Source of the DNA: Arthrobacter sp. FW306-07-I
Lineage (GTDB): Bacteria > Actinomycetota > Actinomycetes > Actinomycetales > Micrococcaceae
NCBI RefSeq assembly: GCF_021800405.1
Contig: NZ_CP084550.1
Location: 1,178,001 to 1,242,000 of the forward strand
Direction: 5' to 3'
Length of the DNA: 64,000 nucleotides
Part shown: one piece after another, positions 24,250 to 33,817 of the stretch
How positions within the stretch are numbered: the stretch's first letter is position 1
Layout: the number at the start of each line of letters is the position of its first letter
Made by a program: the position numbers and the translations under genes
The notes under the pieces: model-generated
Database searches by the model: none
Seen by the model: the letters and a program-made list of their open reading frames with translations, nothing else
Told to the model about the DNA's origin: nothing

Positions 24250-25251
24250 TCAGGCCTCGTCGCGCGCTGGTGCCAGGTCCACTGCCTGCCGCAGCGCCTC
24301 GAGCAGCGACTCGTGGTCGGCAATGTTCTTGCCGGCGATGTCGAAGGCCGTGCCATGGTCAACTGACGTCCGCACCACGGGGAGGCCCACGGTGATGTTG
24401 ACGCCGTTCTCCAGGCCCAGGACCTTGACGGGTCCGTGGCCCTGGTCGTGGTACTGGGCCACCACCAGGTCGAAGTCGCCGCGGCCGGCCAGGAAGAACA
24501 GGGTGTCCGCCGGGAGCGGGCCGAACGCGTTGATGCCGTCCGCCTGGGCCTTCTCGATGCCCGGCTGGATCTTCTCCGCCTCTTCGCCGTAGCCGAACAG
24601 ACCGTTCTCGCCCGCGTGCGGGTTAATGGCGCACACGGCAATCCGCGGGTTCTCGATCCCGGAGGTGCGCAGCAGCTCATACCCGCGCTTGATGGTCCGG
24701 TAGACCAGGTCGCCGTTGATCTTGGCGATGGCGTCGATGAGGCCGATGTGCGTGGTCACGTGGATGACGCGCATCTTGGGCGCGGTCAGCATCATGGACA
24801 CTTCCTCGGTGCCGGTCAGTTCGGCGAGGAGTTCCGTGTGGCCCGGGAACTTGTGTCCGGCCGCGTGCAGGGCCGCCTTGTTGAGCGGTCCAGTGCAGAT
24901 GGCATCCACCTGGCGATCCATTGCCAGCTGCACGGCTTTCTCGATGAAGAGGTACGAACCGTGTCCGGCGGCGGCGGACAGCTCGCCCCAGGCCAGGTCC
25001 TCCGGAATGCAGTCGATGTCCAGCACATCGATGGTGCCTTCCTGGAACAATGCCTCCGACGGTTCGGTGACCTTGCGCAGGGTCAGCGGGCTGGACACGA
25101 TGTCCGCGGCGAGCTGCATCCGGCGCAGATCGCCGATGACCAGCATCCGCGCCTTGGACCGGAGTTCGCTGTCCGCCAGGGCCTTGACGATGATCTCCGG
25201 GCCAATGCCGGCCGCGTCGCCCATGGTGATGGCTACAATCGGGCGTCCCAT
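24250..25251 (-). CDS. PdxA2-type four-carbon acid phosphate dehydrogenase
   Basis: The 333-residue protein belongs to the PdxA family: ITMGDAAGIGPEI at the N-terminus, GHTELLAELT with a metal-binding histidine, and late YHDQGHGPVKV with further histidine and aspartate ligands. PdxA proper makes pyridoxine precursors, but here it overlaps (TAATG) a DUF1537 kinase gene, the arrangement of the PdxA2 branch. That branch oxidises D-threonate- or D-erythronate-type 4-phosphates, with decarboxylation to dihydroxyacetone phosphate. The exact stereoisomer cannot be read. Confidence 0.87.
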   Translation of the reverse strand: MGRPIVAITMGDAAGIGPEIIVKALADSELRSKARMLVIGDLRRMQLAADIVSSPLTLRKVTEPSEALFQEGTIDVLDIDCIPEDLAWGELSAAAGHGSYLFIEKAVQLAMDRQVDAICTGPLNKAALHAAGHKFPGHTELLAELTGTEEVSMMLTAPKMRVIHVTTHIGLIDAIAKINGDLVYRTIKRGYELLRTSGIENPRIAVCAINPHAGENGLFGYGEEAEKIQPGIEKAQADGINAFGPLPADTLFFLAGRGDFDLVVAQYHDQGHGPVKVLGLENGVNITVGLPVVRTSVDHGTAFDIAGKNIADHESLLEALRQAVDLAPARDEA

Positions 25252-26456
25252 TATTTGCTACTCATTTCAGTCGTAGTGCTAGTGAAAAACTGTTTGGTCC
25301 TGGCCAGCGTGCCGGCGTCCCCGAATGCACCGGCCTTGGTGACCAGCAGGGGGAGGGGCTCCGGAAGCAGGCTCACGACCACTCCGGGCTCAATCTCCCC
25401 GATGACGGTGAAGCTGCCGGCGCCGAGGGCCTTTAGGACGGCCGTGGCGGTTTCCCCGCCCGTCAGGACCAGCGCCTCGCAGTGCTCGACGCCGGCCGCA
25501 GTGGCCCGTGCCAGCGCCTCCGCCACCACCAGCGCCTGCGATTTATCCACGGCGCCCATGGGATCCGGCGTCAACACCACGTCCGTCCGCAGCATCGCCG
25601 CCGCAACTTCGCGCGCGACTGCCGGATCCTCGAGCGTCTGGTGGTCCAGCGTGATGTGCCGGGCACCTGCGGCGACCAGCGCGTCCGTCTGCTGCCGGGC
25701 GAGGCCGGAATAGCTGCCAATCACGGTCAGCGTCCGTGTCACGCACCTCGCGTGCTCCTGAAGAACATCCTGCCCTTCTCCACGAGGGGCAACGTGCCCG
25801 GCCAGTCCGCCGGAGCCCACCAGGAGTGCGGGGAAGTCCAGCAGGGCTGCCGCGGCAGCCACGCGTTTCAGGTCGTCGTCGGAAACAGCGTCAAGTACGA
25901 CGGCGTCACGCCCGCGTTCCTGCACGTTGCGCAGGTGCGCGGCCAGTTCCTCCGGGGTGGGGTGCGTTTCCCGCTCCACGAGTTCAGTCGAAAGACCGCC
26001 GGCGGCAAGCGCCGCCGCGACGTCGCCGTCGAAGCTTCCCTGCGCGTTGTGCGCACCGTTGACGTGGACCAACCCGCGTACGGTGGTCCTTCCCGTAGCC
26101 GGGAAGGCGGGGGCCACAAGGGCCAGGCCCCTGCTGCGGCCTTCACTGACGCGGCCCAGCGCTGCGGCAACCTCGGCACCGACGTTGCCGCGAAGCAGCG
26201 AGTCGATCTTCTTGAAAACCTGCCGGTCCTGTTCCAGGGCGCGTGCCACAGCCGCGGTGACGGCAGCCGCTGCATCTTCCGCTGAAAGGTAGCGGCTCTC
26301 GGTGTTGACCGACAGGATGTCCGCTTCGGGCCACGTGGAGTCCAGGTCCAGGATGACGGAGCTGCTGTGGGTGGGTCCGTGGGCTGCGGCGGCATCGGCC
26401 GCTCCCGTCAGGTCGTCGGCGATGATTGCCCAGCGCTTGGCTGCGGGGGTGCTCAT
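25251..26456 (-). CDS. Four-carbon acid sugar kinase (DUF1537 family)
   Basis: This 401-residue protein begins with [14 protein letters not shown], the sugar-binding N-terminal signature of the four-carbon acid sugar kinases, and has a C-terminal nucleotide-binding part with [17 protein letters not shown]. It phosphorylates a C4 sugar acid (threonate or erythronate type) at the terminal hydroxyl. It overlaps the KdgT permease gene by four bases (ATGA) and the PdxA2 gene by one base, so transporter, kinase and dehydrogenase form a compact operon. Confidence 0.88.
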   Translation of the reverse strand: MSTPAAKRWAIIADDLTGAADAAAAHGPTHSSSVILDLDSTWPEADILSVNTESRYLSAEDAAAAVTAAVARALEQDRQVFKKIDSLLRGNVGAEVAAALGRVSEGRSRGLALVAPAFPATGRTTVRGLVHVNGAHNAQGSFDGDVAAALAAGGLSTELVERETHPTPEELAAHLRNVQERGRDAVVLDAVSDDDLKRVAAAAALLDFPALLVGSGGLAGHVAPRGEGQDVLQEHARCVTRTLTVIGSYSGLARQQTDALVAAGARHITLDHQTLEDPAVAREVAAAMLRTDVVLTPDPMGAVDKSQALVVAEALARATAAGVEHCEALVLTGGETATAVLKALGAGSFTVIGEIEPGVVVSLLPEPLPLLVTKAGAFGDAGTLARTKQFFTSTTTEMSSK

Positions 26457-27442
26457 ACTGCTGGGGCCACCTCGGGGGTTTCCACGGGCTGCTTGGCTTT
26501 CAGGCGCTTAGCGTACCAAGCGACCATGAGCGGGCAGCCGATGGCGGTCACCACTACGGACGCGGCCACCAGCACGGTTGCCGGGCCCGCTGCCGGGGCA
26601 TATGCCGGGTTGGCCGCGGCCACCAGCATGGGAACGGTTGCTGCGTTGCCTGCGGTGGTGGCTGCCGCGAGGCCGGCGATGCCCGAGCCGCCGGTGAGCT
26701 TGTCCGCGAAGAAGAGCACGGCGCCGCCGGCAATGAGCACGAACAGGCCCAGGGCAACGCCGAGCAGCCCGGCGTTCAGGACCTGGCCCAGGTTCAGGCC
26801 GAAGCCCAGTGCCAGGGCAAAGAACGGGATCAGGACAGGTGCCGCGGAGGACAGGAACTTGCGCATGGCCGGGTCCAGGGCGCCCAGGATGGCGCCGAGG
26901 AGCAGGGGAATGATGGCACCCACCAGGGCCTGCCACGGGAAGGCCGAAAGACCCGCGACGCCGAGGGTCACCATGGTCAGGAAGGGGCCGGATTCCAGCG
27001 TCATCACGGAGTAGGCCGCCACGTCCTTGGGCTTGCCGTACTGGCCCATGAGGGCCATGTACATGCCGCCGTTGGTGTCATTGAGGGCGGCCAGGATCGC
27101 CAGCACGGAGAGGCCGGACAGCAGGCCGCCGTCGATGGGAAGTTCACCCATGAACCGGCCTGCGATGACGCCGATGATGATGGCGAACAGGACCTTGCTG
27201 CCGAAGAGGACGCCGCCCTTTTTCAGAATATACGGGGTGGCCTTGATGTCGATGCTGGCGCCCATGCAGACGTAGAACACCGCGAGGATGGTGGTGCCGC
27301 CGGTGAAGAGGGCGCCGGTGAAGGACCCGAAGAACTTCGCGGAATCCGGGGCGAAGGTGCCGAGCACGGCGCCGATGAGCAGGGGGATCAGCATCATGCC
27401 GCCAGGAACCTTTTCCATGGTGGCCTTGATGGGGACAGACAT
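26453..27442 (-). CDS. 2-keto-3-deoxygluconate permease family transporter (KdgT-like)
   Basis: I choose the ATG at 27442, with GAGG 6 nt upstream, over the ATG at 27454, giving 329 residues. About ten hydrophobic segments and the N-terminal [21 protein letters not shown] match the KdgT family. Classical KdgT imports 2-keto-3-deoxygluconate by proton symport, but together with the DUF1537 kinase and PdxA2 it more likely imports threonate, erythronate or a related C4 acid. It is the first gene of the operon, downstream of palindromic operators. Confidence 0.86.
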   Translation of the reverse strand: MSVPIKATMEKVPGGMMLIPLLIGAVLGTFAPDSAKFFGSFTGALFTGGTTILAVFYVCMGASIDIKATPYILKKGGVLFGSKVLFAIIIGVIAGRFMGELPIDGGLLSGLSVLAILAALNDTNGGMYMALMGQYGKPKDVAAYSVMTLESGPFLTMVTLGVAGLSAFPWQALVGAIIPLLLGAILGALDPAMRKFLSSAAPVLIPFFALALGFGLNLGQVLNAGLLGVALGLFVLIAGGAVLFFADKLTGGSGIAGLAAATTAGNAATVPMLVAAANPAYAPAAGPATVLVAASVVVTAIGCPLMVAWYAKRLKAKQPVETPEVAPAV

Positions 27443-27518
27443 GTGCAACCTCATTGTTGTGTGGGGGAGAGGGAGGTCGGGCTGCAGGCCCGAAGCATGA
27501 TGTAGATCATAGCTACTG

Positions 27519-27557
27519 TTGCGCGATTAGCGCAAGGCTCAATGCGCGAATCGCGCA
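27519..27557. promoter_or_regulatory. Palindromic operators upstream of the KdgT operon
   Basis: TTGCGC (27519-27524) and GCGCAA (27530-27535) form one inverted repeat, and TGCGCGA (27543-27549) with TCGCGCA (27551-27557) forms a second, perfect one. The halves TGCGCGATT and TGCGCGAAT also repeat directly 23 bp apart. The site lies 77 bp upstream of the permease start and is the best candidate for binding by the DeoR regulator. Confidence 0.65.
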
Positions 27558-27634
27558 GCCCTCCGACGGCGGCCGTTACAGACGTGCCCGCCGTCCCGCC
27601 CCACTGACCGGTTTAGTCCCCGGTCAGCGCCGCC

Positions 27635-28363
27635 TCAGTCCCGGGCCAGCGAGGGACTCTCTGAGTCTGCCTTTGCCTCTGCGGCAGCGCGGCGATGTGC
27701 GGCGTGCCCTGTCACCGTGACTGCCGTAGCGATCACCGCAGCCATGGACAGTGCAAGCGCCAGGTGCACATGCAGCGCAGCCGCTCCGGCCAGGGCTCCC
27801 AGCATGATCAGGGCGATGGCCAGGGCGCGCCGCTGCCAGAACGTTCCCTTGCCGCCGGCCAGCCGCGAATCCGACGCGAGGCCGGTGATGGTGGAGGTGA
27901 CCACCACGGTGGTGATCTCCGCGACCTTCAGGCGTTTCGCCGTCGCGGCCTGGGTGCCCATGAGCAGGGCGAGTGCGCTGGTGACGATGCTGCCAAGCGT
28001 GGGGTCCGCCTGCACGGGGGCCAGGAGCACGAAGACCGTCAGTGCCCACAGGCCCAGCGACACCGCGAGCAGGGCCGCGGAGGTCTGCGGCGACCAGCCT
28101 TCGCCATTGCGCCGAAGAAGCCGCCCTGCCAGGGCCGCGCCAAGCATGAAGAAGGCCAGCGCCAACGCCGGCCGCAGCACGGGGAGGCTTGTTCCGCCCG
28201 CCATGGCCATGCCCAGCAGCACCACGTTGCCGGTCATGTTCCCGGTGAACACGCGGTCCAGGCCAAGGTATCCCATCGCGTCCACCACGCCGGTGGAAAA
28301 CGTCAGGGCCAGCATCAGCACCAGATGCAGCCGCTCAGCTGAGCCGAAAAAATGTTTCCTCAC
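27635..28363 (-). CDS. YoaK family (DUF1275) membrane protein
   Basis: The 242-residue protein has six to seven hydrophobic segments. The N-terminal LALTFSTGVVDAMGYLGLDRVFTGNMTGNVVLLG is the DUF1275 signature region. The function of the family is unknown. It is a single gene upstream of the kdgT promoter region and divergent from the peptide ABC transporter operon, sharing an AT-rich 103-nt gap with it. Confidence 0.85.
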   Translation of the reverse strand: MRKHFFGSAERLHLVLMLALTFSTGVVDAMGYLGLDRVFTGNMTGNVVLLGMAMAGGTSLPVLRPALALAFFMLGAALAGRLLRRNGEGWSPQTSAALLAVSLGLWALTVFVLLAPVQADPTLGSIVTSALALLMGTQAATAKRLKVAEITTVVVTSTITGLASDSRLAGGKGTFWQRRALAIALIMLGALAGAAALHVHLALALSMAAVIATAVTVTGHAAHRRAAAEAKADSESPSLARD

Positions 28364-28466
28364 CGTAAATTCTCCAATACACCCTTGAATCTAAACGTAT
28401 ACCAAGGATATGTTCGTTCAGCGATTGTATTCAATCTCACATTCCCTGCTCGATCATAGGACTTGT

Positions 28467-30137
28467 ATGAGACTCCCGTTCCGCCCCCGGGCCCTTCCGG
28501 ACGGCACTCCATTCAGGGCGAGAAGCGCTGCCTTGGGCGGCGGCGTGGCCGCCTTGGCACTGGCGATGACCGCCTGCGCACCCATCCAGCCCCTGCCCGA
28601 GGCGGTAGTGCATAACGACGTGACCTCCGCCCCCATCGGCAACCAGAAAGTGGTGGAAGGCGGCGACCTGGTGATGGCCCTCTCGGCTGAACCCGACCGC
28701 CTGGACCCCACAACGTCGTCGTCCCTCTACACCCGGTACGTCATGCAGACGATGTGCCAGAAGCTGTACGACATCAACGCCGAGGGCAAGATCGTTCCGC
28801 AGCTTGCCACCAAGCTTCCCGAGGTGAGCAACAACGGGCAGACGGTGACCATCCAGGTGCGGGACGACGCCGTGTTTGCCGACGGCACCAAGTTCGACGC
28901 CGAGGCCGTCCGCGCCACCCTGGACAGGGACCTGACCATGAAAGGTTCCGCCCGCAAGAGCGAACTTGGCCCGATCAGCGGCATCACGGCCCTGAACCCC
29001 ACTACCGTCCAGATCAGCTACAAGAAGCCGTTCGCTCCCCTCACCGCAGCGCTCGCGGACCGGGCCGGCATGATCCTCTCGCCCACGGCGGTTGCTGCGG
29101 CAGGGGATTCCTTTGGAGACCACCCCGTGTGCGTGGGACCGTTCAAGTTCAAGCAGCGCATCCCGCAAACCTCCATCCAGGTGGAACGGGACCCGCTCTA
29201 CTACGACGCCAAAAACGTCCACCTGGACACGGTGACGTACCGGATCATGACGGACTCCAATATCAGGACCGCCAACCTGCGCTCCGGCGACGTCCAGGTG
29301 GCGGACTCCATCGCACCCCAGGACGTGGACGCGCTCGCCAAGGAACGCGGCGTCGGCGTGCTCCAGGTGGGATCCCTGGGCTACCAGGGCCTGACCATCA
29401 ACCTGGGCAACACCAACGGCGTGGGCAAACCGGTGGGGGACCTCAACACGCCACTGGCCAAGAACGCCACCATCCGCCAGGCGCTGTCCATGTCGATCGA
29501 CCGCAAAGCCCTGGTGAGCACGCTCTTCAACAACTGGTACGAGCCTGCCTGTTCCCCCGTGGCACCCTCCAGCCCCTTCTCTTCGGACGCCGCCCAAGGC
29601 TGCCCGGCCTACGATCCGGCGAAGGCCAAGCAGATGCTGAAGGACGCCGGGGTTCCGGTGCCCTTCCCCATCAAGGTCCAGGTCACCAACTCGCCGGACT
29701 CGCTGCGGTATGCGCAGGCGCTCCAGGCGTCCGCGGCGGACGGCGGATTCGCGCTGACCATCGCGCCCGTTGAGTACTCCACGCTCCTGGACGTCCAGAG
29801 CCACGGCAGCTTCGAAGCCCTGCTGCTCGGCTGGTCCGGACGCGTGGACCCGCACGGGAACATGTACAACTTCCTGGCCACCGGCGGCGGCAACAACTAC
29901 TCCGGCTACAGCAACCCTGCCGTGGACAAGCTCCTCACCGACGCCTCCACCACCACAGACCAGGCAGCCCGCGCGGCCCTCTACGGGAAAGCCGTCCAGC
30001 AGGTGCAGGCCGACGACCCGATCATCTACCTCTACCGGATCCACAGCCTCACGGCCTACTCCAACAAAGTGGCCGGAGTGGAAACGTTCGCGGACGGTGT
30101 GGTCCACCTCAGCAACGCGGCCTTCGTGAAGAAATAA
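28467..30137 (+). CDS. Peptide-type ABC transporter substrate-binding lipoprotein (SBP_bac_5)
   Basis: The ATG at 28467, with AGGA upstream, gives 556 residues beginning with a positively charged signal peptide and a lipobox-like AMTAC (C37). The mature part is a cluster-C binding protein (SBP_bac_5) with the family motif LSAEPDRLDPTTSSS and later SRPFAPLTAAL-like and SMSIDRKALV segments. It should capture peptides or peptide-like ligands. It leads an operon of two permeases, a gamma-glutamyltransferase, a double ATPase and a GntR regulator, which suggests gamma-glutamyl compounds as ligand. Confidence 0.88.
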   Translation: MRLPFRPRALPDGTPFRARSAALGGGVAALALAMTACAPIQPLPEAVVHNDVTSAPIGNQKVVEGGDLVMALSAEPDRLDPTTSSSLYTRYVMQTMCQKLYDINAEGKIVPQLATKLPEVSNNGQTVTIQVRDDAVFADGTKFDAEAVRATLDRDLTMKGSARKSELGPISGITALNPTTVQISYKKPFAPLTAALADRAGMILSPTAVAAAGDSFGDHPVCVGPFKFKQRIPQTSIQVERDPLYYDAKNVHLDTVTYRIMTDSNIRTANLRSGDVQVADSIAPQDVDALAKERGVGVLQVGSLGYQGLTINLGNTNGVGKPVGDLNTPLAKNATIRQALSMSIDRKALVSTLFNNWYEPACSPVAPSSPFSSDAAQGCPAYDPAKAKQMLKDAGVPVPFPIKVQVTNSPDSLRYAQALQASAADGGFALTIAPVEYSTLLDVQSHGSFEALLLGWSGRVDPHGNMYNFLATGGGNNYSGYSNPAVDKLLTDASTTTDQAARAALYGKAVQQVQADDPIIYLYRIHSLTAYSNKVAGVETFADGVVHLSNAAFVKK

Positions 30138-30147
30138 GGACTCCACC

Positions 30148-31098
30148 ATGATCCGATACCTCTCGACCCGTCTCTGGCACTCAGCCATCACCCTGGTGCT
30201 CGCCTCCGTGGTCATCTTTATTGGCATCCGCCAACTCCCCGGTGACCCGGCCATTGCCATGGCGGGGGAGGAGGCCAGTCCTGAACAGCTGGACGCCATC
30301 CGCTCCCAGCTCGGCCTGGACCAGCCCCTCCCCGTCCAGTACTTCTCCTTCATTGGCCGGCTGCTGCAGGGAGACCTGGGAAAGTCCACCCGCACCGGAA
30401 CACCCGTCACGGACCTGCTCGCCGGCACCCTGCCCGTGACGCTGTGGCTTGCCGCCTACGCAATCGTGGTGGCCGTCGTCGTCGGCGTCCTGCTCGGCGT
30501 GGTGGCCGAGCGGTACCGCGGCCGCTGGCCGGAATGGCTCTCCAACGGCTTTGCCCTCATCGGCCTGTCCGTCCCCAGCTTCTGGCTTGGCCTGCTGGCC
30601 ATCCTCTACCTGGCCGTCAACCTTGGCTGGTTCCCCGCGTCAGGCTATGTCGACGTCGCTACGAACCCCGTGCGCGGCCTGTACTACCTGACGCTGCCGG
30701 CGGTGATCCTGGGCACCGGCCTCGCCGCCGTCATCCTGCGCCAGACGCGGGCCTCCATGATCGAAACCATGAGCACGGACTACGTCCGAACCGCCCGCGC
30801 CAAGGGCCTGGGCGGCGGCCGGATCCTGTTCCGCTACGGGCTCCGGAACTCCCTGATCGTGGTGGTCACCATCGTGGGCCTGCAGCTGGGCGGACTGATC
30901 TCCGGCGCCGTGGTCACGGAGCGCATCTTCGCCCTGCCCGGCTTCGGCAAGCTCACCCTGGACTCCGTCTTCACCCGCGACTACCCCGTGATCCAGGCCG
31001 TGGTGCTGGTCATCACCGTTGGGTACATCCTCATTAACCTTGCGGTGGACATCCTGTACTCCGTGATCAACCCGCGAATCCGAGTAGGAAGCAACTGA
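30148..31098 (+). CDS. Peptide-type ABC transporter permease (DppB-like)
   Basis: The 316-residue protein has six predicted membrane segments and the DppB-type opening (IRYLSTRLWHSAITLVLASV) with GDPAIAMAGE, plus the conserved EAA loop YVRTARAKGLGGGRILFRYG that contacts the ATPase. It forms half of the channel for the binding protein encoded 10 nt upstream. Its stop overlaps the next start (TGATG). Confidence 0.9.
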   Translation: MIRYLSTRLWHSAITLVLASVVIFIGIRQLPGDPAIAMAGEEASPEQLDAIRSQLGLDQPLPVQYFSFIGRLLQGDLGKSTRTGTPVTDLLAGTLPVTLWLAAYAIVVAVVVGVLLGVVAERYRGRWPEWLSNGFALIGLSVPSFWLGLLAILYLAVNLGWFPASGYVDVATNPVRGLYYLTLPAVILGTGLAAVILRQTRASMIETMSTDYVRTARAKGLGGGRILFRYGLRNSLIVVVTIVGLQLGGLISGAVVTERIFALPGFGKLTLDSVFTRDYPVIQAVVLVITVGYILINLAVDILYSVINPRIRVGSN

Positions 31099-31994
31099 TG
31101 GCCGTCACCGACATCCGCCCTGCAGCCCCGGGCGCAACCAGCCTGGGCTCCGACCGCGGACGCATCTGGAAGTCGCTCCGGCGAAACCCCCTGGGCCTGG
31201 CCGGCGGTATCCTGCTGGCCCTCGTGGTCCTGGTCGCACTGCTGGCACCGCTCCTGGCGCCGTACGATCCGGCGCAGGTCCACTTCGCCACCCCGTTCCA
31301 GAAGCCCGGCACGGTGGGCTTCCTGCTGGGCACCGACGACCTGGGCCGGGACATCTTCTCCCGGCTGGTCTTCGGTATCCGTTCCTCCCTCGAGGTCGGG
31401 GTGCTCGCGGTCCTGCTCTCGGTGGTCATCGGAACCCCGCTGGGGCTGCTCGCCGGCTACTGGCGTTGGCTGGACGCCATCATTTCGCGGCTCAACGACG
31501 TGACCCTGGCCTTCCCCTTCCTGATCATCGCGGTGGGCCTCGTGGCCATCACCGGCCCCAGCCTGGGCAACGCCGCAGTGGCCATCGGCATCGCACACAT
31601 CCCCGCCATGATCCGGATCATCCGCGGCGAAACCCTGCGGATCAAGGAAAGCGACTTCGTCATTGGCGCCAAGACCATGGATGCCTCCGGCGGGCGGATC
31701 ATCTTCCAGCACATCCTGCCCAACACCGCCTCCTCCCTCATCGTGCAGGCCACGGTGATCATGCCCGCGGCCGTCATCGGCGAAGCGGTGCTGTCCTTCC
31801 TGGGCCTGGGCATCCAACCGCCCGCACCCAGCCTGGGCATCATGCTCTCCGACGCCCAGCAGTACCTCTTCCGCTCACCCACAGCGGCCATCGTCCCCGG
31901 CCTGGGCATCGCCGCGATCTGCCTGGCCTTCAACCTGTTCGGCGACGCCCTGCGCGACGCCCTGGACCCCGCCGCCACCAGCCGAAAGAAATAG
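31098..31994 (+). CDS. Peptide-type ABC transporter permease (DppC-like)
   Basis: The 298-residue protein is the second channel subunit. It shows an N-terminal RRNPLGLAGGILLALVVLVA segment, the DppC motif HFATPFQKPGTVGFLLGTDDLGRDIFSRL split over residues about 55-85, and a variant EAA loop (FVIGAKTMDASGGRIIFQHI). It overlaps the DppB-like gene by one base, and the gamma-glutamyltransferase gene follows after 2 nt. Confidence 0.9.
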   Translation: MAVTDIRPAAPGATSLGSDRGRIWKSLRRNPLGLAGGILLALVVLVALLAPLLAPYDPAQVHFATPFQKPGTVGFLLGTDDLGRDIFSRLVFGIRSSLEVGVLAVLLSVVIGTPLGLLAGYWRWLDAIISRLNDVTLAFPFLIIAVGLVAITGPSLGNAAVAIGIAHIPAMIRIIRGETLRIKESDFVIGAKTMDASGGRIIFQHILPNTASSLIVQATVIMPAAVIGEAVLSFLGLGIQPPAPSLGIMLSDAQQYLFRSPTAAIVPGLGIAAICLAFNLFGDALRDALDPAATSRKK

Positions 31995-31996
31995 CC

Positions 31997-33817
31997 ATGA
32001 CTTACACCCCCGCAGACAGCTTCACCACCCGCCCCACCCTCCAGGGCACCTTCGGCATGACCGCCTCCACCCACTGGCTCGCCACCGCCTCAGCCCAGGC
32101 GGTGCTGGAACGCGGCGGCAACGCCTTCGACGCCGCCGTCGCCGGCGCCTTCGTCCTGCACGTCGTCGAACCCCACCTGAACGGCCCCGGCGGGGACATG
32201 ACCGGCGTGTTCGTCACGGCGGAGAACCCGTCCGAACCGGTCGTACTGATGGGACAGGGCCCAGCCCCCGCCGCCGCGACCCGCGAGCACTACCTGGCCG
32301 AAGGGCTGGAACTGGTGCCCGGCGCCGGCGCGCTCGCCGCCGCGGTGCCGGCCGCCGTCGACGCCTGGCTGCTGCTCCTCCGTGACCACGGCACCTGGGA
32401 TCTGGCGGACGTGCTGGCCTTCGCCATCGGCTATGCCCGCAACGGGCACCCGATTGTGGGCCGCGTGGGGAACACCATCGAAACCGTCGCCGACCTCTTC
32501 ACCGAGCACTGGCCGACGTCGGCCGCCCTGTGGATGCCGGACGGGAAGATTCCCGCCGCCGGAGACATCATCAAGAACCCGGCGTACGCGAGCGTCCTGG
32601 ACCGGCTCGTTGCCGCCGGAGAAACGGACGCGGCAGCGTCGCGGGAAGCACGCATCGACGCCGCCCGCCGGGAATGGGGCGAGGGGTCTGTGGCCAAGGC
32701 AGCGGTCAAATTCCTCGCGACTCCCCACCGCCACTCGTCCGGCGCCGATCATGCTGGCGTCATGACCGAATCTGACTTCGCCGGATTCTCCGCCGGTTAT
32801 GAACCCGCCACCACCATCGAGTTCCGCGGCCACACCATCGCCAAGACCGGGCCGTGGGGGCAGGGGCCGGCGCTGCTGCAGACCCTCGCCATCCTTGACG
32901 GGTTCGACGACGAGCGGCTGGACCCGTCCACGGCCATCGGCGCGCACACCATCCTTGAGGCGCAGAAGCTGGCCATCGCGGACCGCGAGGCCTACTACGG
33001 CGACGCCGAGGTGCCGATGGATTACCTGCTCAGCCCCGAGTACGCAGCGGAGCGGCGGAAGCTGATCGGCGAAAAGGCCTCGCACGAGTTCCGGCCCGGC
33101 AACGTCCCCGGCCACGACCCCTTCGTTCCGCCGCTGCGCACGGAGTACCTCCCGCCGTCGCTCGCGGAAAACGGCCAGCTTGCCTTCGCCGGCGTGGGCG
33201 AACCCACCGTCATGCCCACGGGGGAAACCCGGGGGGATACCTGCCACATCGACGTCGTGGACCAATGGGGAAACATGGTTTCCGCAACGCCCTCCGGCGG
33301 CTGGCTCCAGTCCTCCCCGGCCATTCCCGAACTCGGCTTCTGCCTGGGTTCCAGACTGCAGATGACCTGGCTGGAGGACGGCGCGCCGTCCACGCTCACC
33401 CCCGGCAAGCGCCCCCGGACCACCTTGACGCCCACCCTGGTGCTGAAGGACGGCAAAGCGGTGACCGCCCTCGGTTCCCCGGGCGGCGACCAGCAGGACC
33501 AATGGCAACTGCTGTACCTGCTGCGCACCATCGTGGGCGGCTACGAGCCCCAGCAGGCCGTTGACGCACCCTCGCTCCACACCACCTCCATTCCCGGATC
33601 CTTCTGGCCCCGCACCTGGACGCCGGGCGGCGCGGTTGTTGAAGACCGCCTGGGCGAGGACGTGATCGCTGAACTGGAAGAGCGAGGCCACGTGGTGACC
33701 CGGGCCGGGGACTGGGCGCTCGGCCGCCTGTCATCGGTGGTCAGTGACCCCGAAACCGGTGTCCTCAAGGCCGCCGCCAACCCGAGGGGAGCGCAGGGCT
33801 ATGCAGCAGGACGCTAG
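31997..33817 (+). CDS. Gamma-glutamyltransferase family protein, apparently cytoplasmic
   Basis: The ATG at 31997, directly after the permease, gives 606 residues. The self-processing Ntn-hydrolase motif is present as GDTCHIDVVDQWGN, with the predicted nucleophile T415 starting the small subunit, and the N-terminal half has the NGPGGDMTGVF oligopeptide. Family members cleave gamma-glutamyl bonds or related amides. Most bacterial GGTs carry a signal peptide; none is seen here, so the enzyme should act inside the cell on imported substrate. It sits between permease and ATPase genes and overlaps the ATPase by 17 nt. Confidence 0.88.
   Translation: MTYTPADSFTTRPTLQGTFGMTASTHWLATASAQAVLERGGNAFDAAVAGAFVLHVVEPHLNGPGGDMTGVFVTAENPSEPVVLMGQGPAPAAATREHYLAEGLELVPGAGALAAAVPAAVDAWLLLLRDHGTWDLADVLAFAIGYARNGHPIVGRVGNTIETVADLFTEHWPTSAALWMPDGKIPAAGDIIKNPAYASVLDRLVAAGETDAAASREARIDAARREWGEGSVAKAAVKFLATPHRHSSGADHAGVMTESDFAGFSAGYEPATTIEFRGHTIAKTGPWGQGPALLQTLAILDGFDDERLDPSTAIGAHTILEAQKLAIADREAYYGDAEVPMDYLLSPEYAAERRKLIGEKASHEFRPGNVPGHDPFVPPLRTEYLPPSLAENGQLAFAGVGEPTVMPTGETRGDTCHIDVVDQWGNMVSATPSGGWLQSSPAIPELGFCLGSRLQMTWLEDGAPSTLTPGKRPRTTLTPTLVLKDGKAVTALGSPGGDQQDQWQLLYLLRTIVGGYEPQQAVDAPSLHTTSIPGSFWPRTWTPGGAVVEDRLGEDVIAELEERGHVVTRAGDWALGRLSSVVSDPETGVLKAAANPRGAQGYAAGR

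Noticed and set aside
28437..30428. A 663-codon open frame antisense to the peptide-binding protein and permease genes.
   Set aside because: No recognisable motif, no ribosome site, and its composition is that of a mirrored coding frame; the plus-strand genes are unambiguous.
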